14,185 bases of DNA from JACDBE01 sp051002015 (lineage in GTDB: Bacteria > Actinomycetota > Acidimicrobiia > Spongiisociales > UBA5794). Every line of letters begins with the position of its first letter. The first letter of the stretch is position 1. Below are positions 13,662 through 14,185 of this stretch, in pieces. The notes under the pieces were generated by a model. That model was not told the DNA's origin. It ran no database searches and saw only the letters and a program-made list of their open reading frames with translations. The position numbers and the translations under genes are program-made. The stretch covers positions 1 to 14,185 of the forward strand of contig JBPCMS010000047.1 of NCBI GenBank assembly GCA_051002015.1, read 5' to 3'.

Positions 13662-14185
13662 CGCTGCTCGAGGAGCATCCACCGGTCGAGGCGGCCAACC
13701 CCGAGCTGGAGGCGCAGTCGGTCAAGGCGGCGGCGCGGCGCGGTCTGCTCCACGCCCTCCCCGCCTACGTCTACCTGGTCTTCTTCTTCGCCCTGCCCTT
13801 GGTGATCGTGTTCGTCTTCTCGTTCGCCAGCCGCTCGACCACCGGTCGTCCCGTGCTGGGGGGATGGAACCTGGACTCGTATGCCCGGCTGGCGGAGCCG
13901 GTGATCCGCACCATCGCCGCCCGCAGCCTCTGGCTGGCGCTGCTCAACACCGTGATCTGCCTGCTGATCGGCTACCCGTTCGCCTATTGGATCGCCACCA
14001 GGTCGAAGAGCTCGAACAGGAACTTGCTGCTGGTGCTGGTGCTGATCCCGTTCTGGTCCAACTTCCTGGTGCGCACCTATGCGTGGCGGGTGCTGCTCGA
14101 CTCCAACGGCCCGGTCACCGAGCTCGGGGAGGCCACCGGGCTGTGGGGCCAGATGCTGTTCACCCAGCCGGCGGTGTTCATCGGG
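13658..14185 (+). CDS. potB: ABC importer permease, PotB type, N-terminal part
   Basis: 176 codons from ATG 13658, running off the end of the window. A 30-residue cytoplasmic N-terminus leads to the first membrane helix (YVYLVFFFALPLVIVFVFSF), a periplasmic-side loop (STTGRPVLGGWNLDSYARL), then ALLNTVICLLIGYPFAYWIA and LLLVLVLIPFWSNFLVRTYA. The PFWSNFLVRTYAW segment is typical of PotB/PotH permeases, which form the channel with PotC. The EAA loop that contacts PotA would lie beyond the window. The start overlaps the potA stop by four bases (ATGA). PotC and a binding protein are expected just downstream. Confidence 0.88.
   Translation, partial: MTLLEEHPPVEAANPELEAQSVKAAARRGLLHALPAYVYLVFFFALPLVIVFVFSFASRSTTGRPVLGGWNLDSYARLAEPVIRTIAARSLWLALLNTVICLLIGYPFAYWIATRSKSSNRNLLLVLVLIPFWSNFLVRTYAWRVLLDSNGPVTELGEATGLWGQMLFTQPAVFIG

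Noticed and set aside
1..14185. CRISPR arrays, insertion sequences, tRNA or rRNA genes
   Set aside because: No regularly spaced repeats, transposase motifs, terminal inverted repeats, cloverleaf-like segments or rRNA core sequences were seen on reading the window.

Overview
The window is high-GC, densely coded bacterial DNA. Several genes seem to be read from leaderless transcripts: a TANNNT -10 box lies 6-7 bases before a start codon with no Shine-Dalgarno sequence. Together with protein styles such as an NsrR-like Rrf2 regulator, a PotA/PotB importer and a CPYWGC flavoprotein, this suggests an actinobacterium, possibly an Acidimicrobiia-like environmental lineage. That placement is inference; there is no rRNA, tRNA or taxonomic marker here.

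Layout. (1) 1-2257, nitrogen-oxide module: a partial antibiotic-biosynthesis-monooxygenase-like gene diverges from an NsrR-like regulator, which is followed one base later by a membrane-anchored copper nitrite reductase (NirK) carrying an extra C-terminal amicyanin-like cupredoxin domain. A strong hairpin follows the nirK stop. (2) 2286-4309: a receiver-less LuxR-type HTH remnant, a type-2 NADH dehydrogenase and a convergent hotdog thioesterase. (3) 4466-6169, a rearranged stretch: an SRPBCC protein, then a truncated membrane-protein gene joined out of frame to the C-terminal half of a trypsin-like protease, then a 93-residue gene that resembles the N-terminal domain of the same protease family. 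(4) 6170-7958: a ferritin-like protein and a topoisomerase IB, separated by hairpins. (5) 8051-14185: a disulfide-oxidoreductase-family flavoprotein and a class III aminotransferase on the minus strand, diverging from an aldehyde dehydrogenase-potA-potB operon that runs off the window.

How the genes may work together. The regulator probably senses nitric oxide or redox state through an Fe-S cluster held by C92, C99 and C105, and controls itself and nirK from an inverted repeat overlapping its own start. NirK would reduce nitrite to NO outside the cell membrane, with its fused blue-copper domain as a built-in electron relay. In the last module, the importer, aminotransferase and aldehyde dehydrogenase fit uptake of a polyamine-like or other amino compound, removal of its amino group and oxidation of the resulting aldehyde; the exact substrate cannot be read from sequence. 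No CRISPR array, insertion sequence, tRNA or rRNA was seen. The most unusual items are the three-cupredoxin NirK with its coupled regulator, the protease/membrane-protein junction with the separate N-terminal-like gene, and the HTH remnant lying in frame behind the nirK stop.
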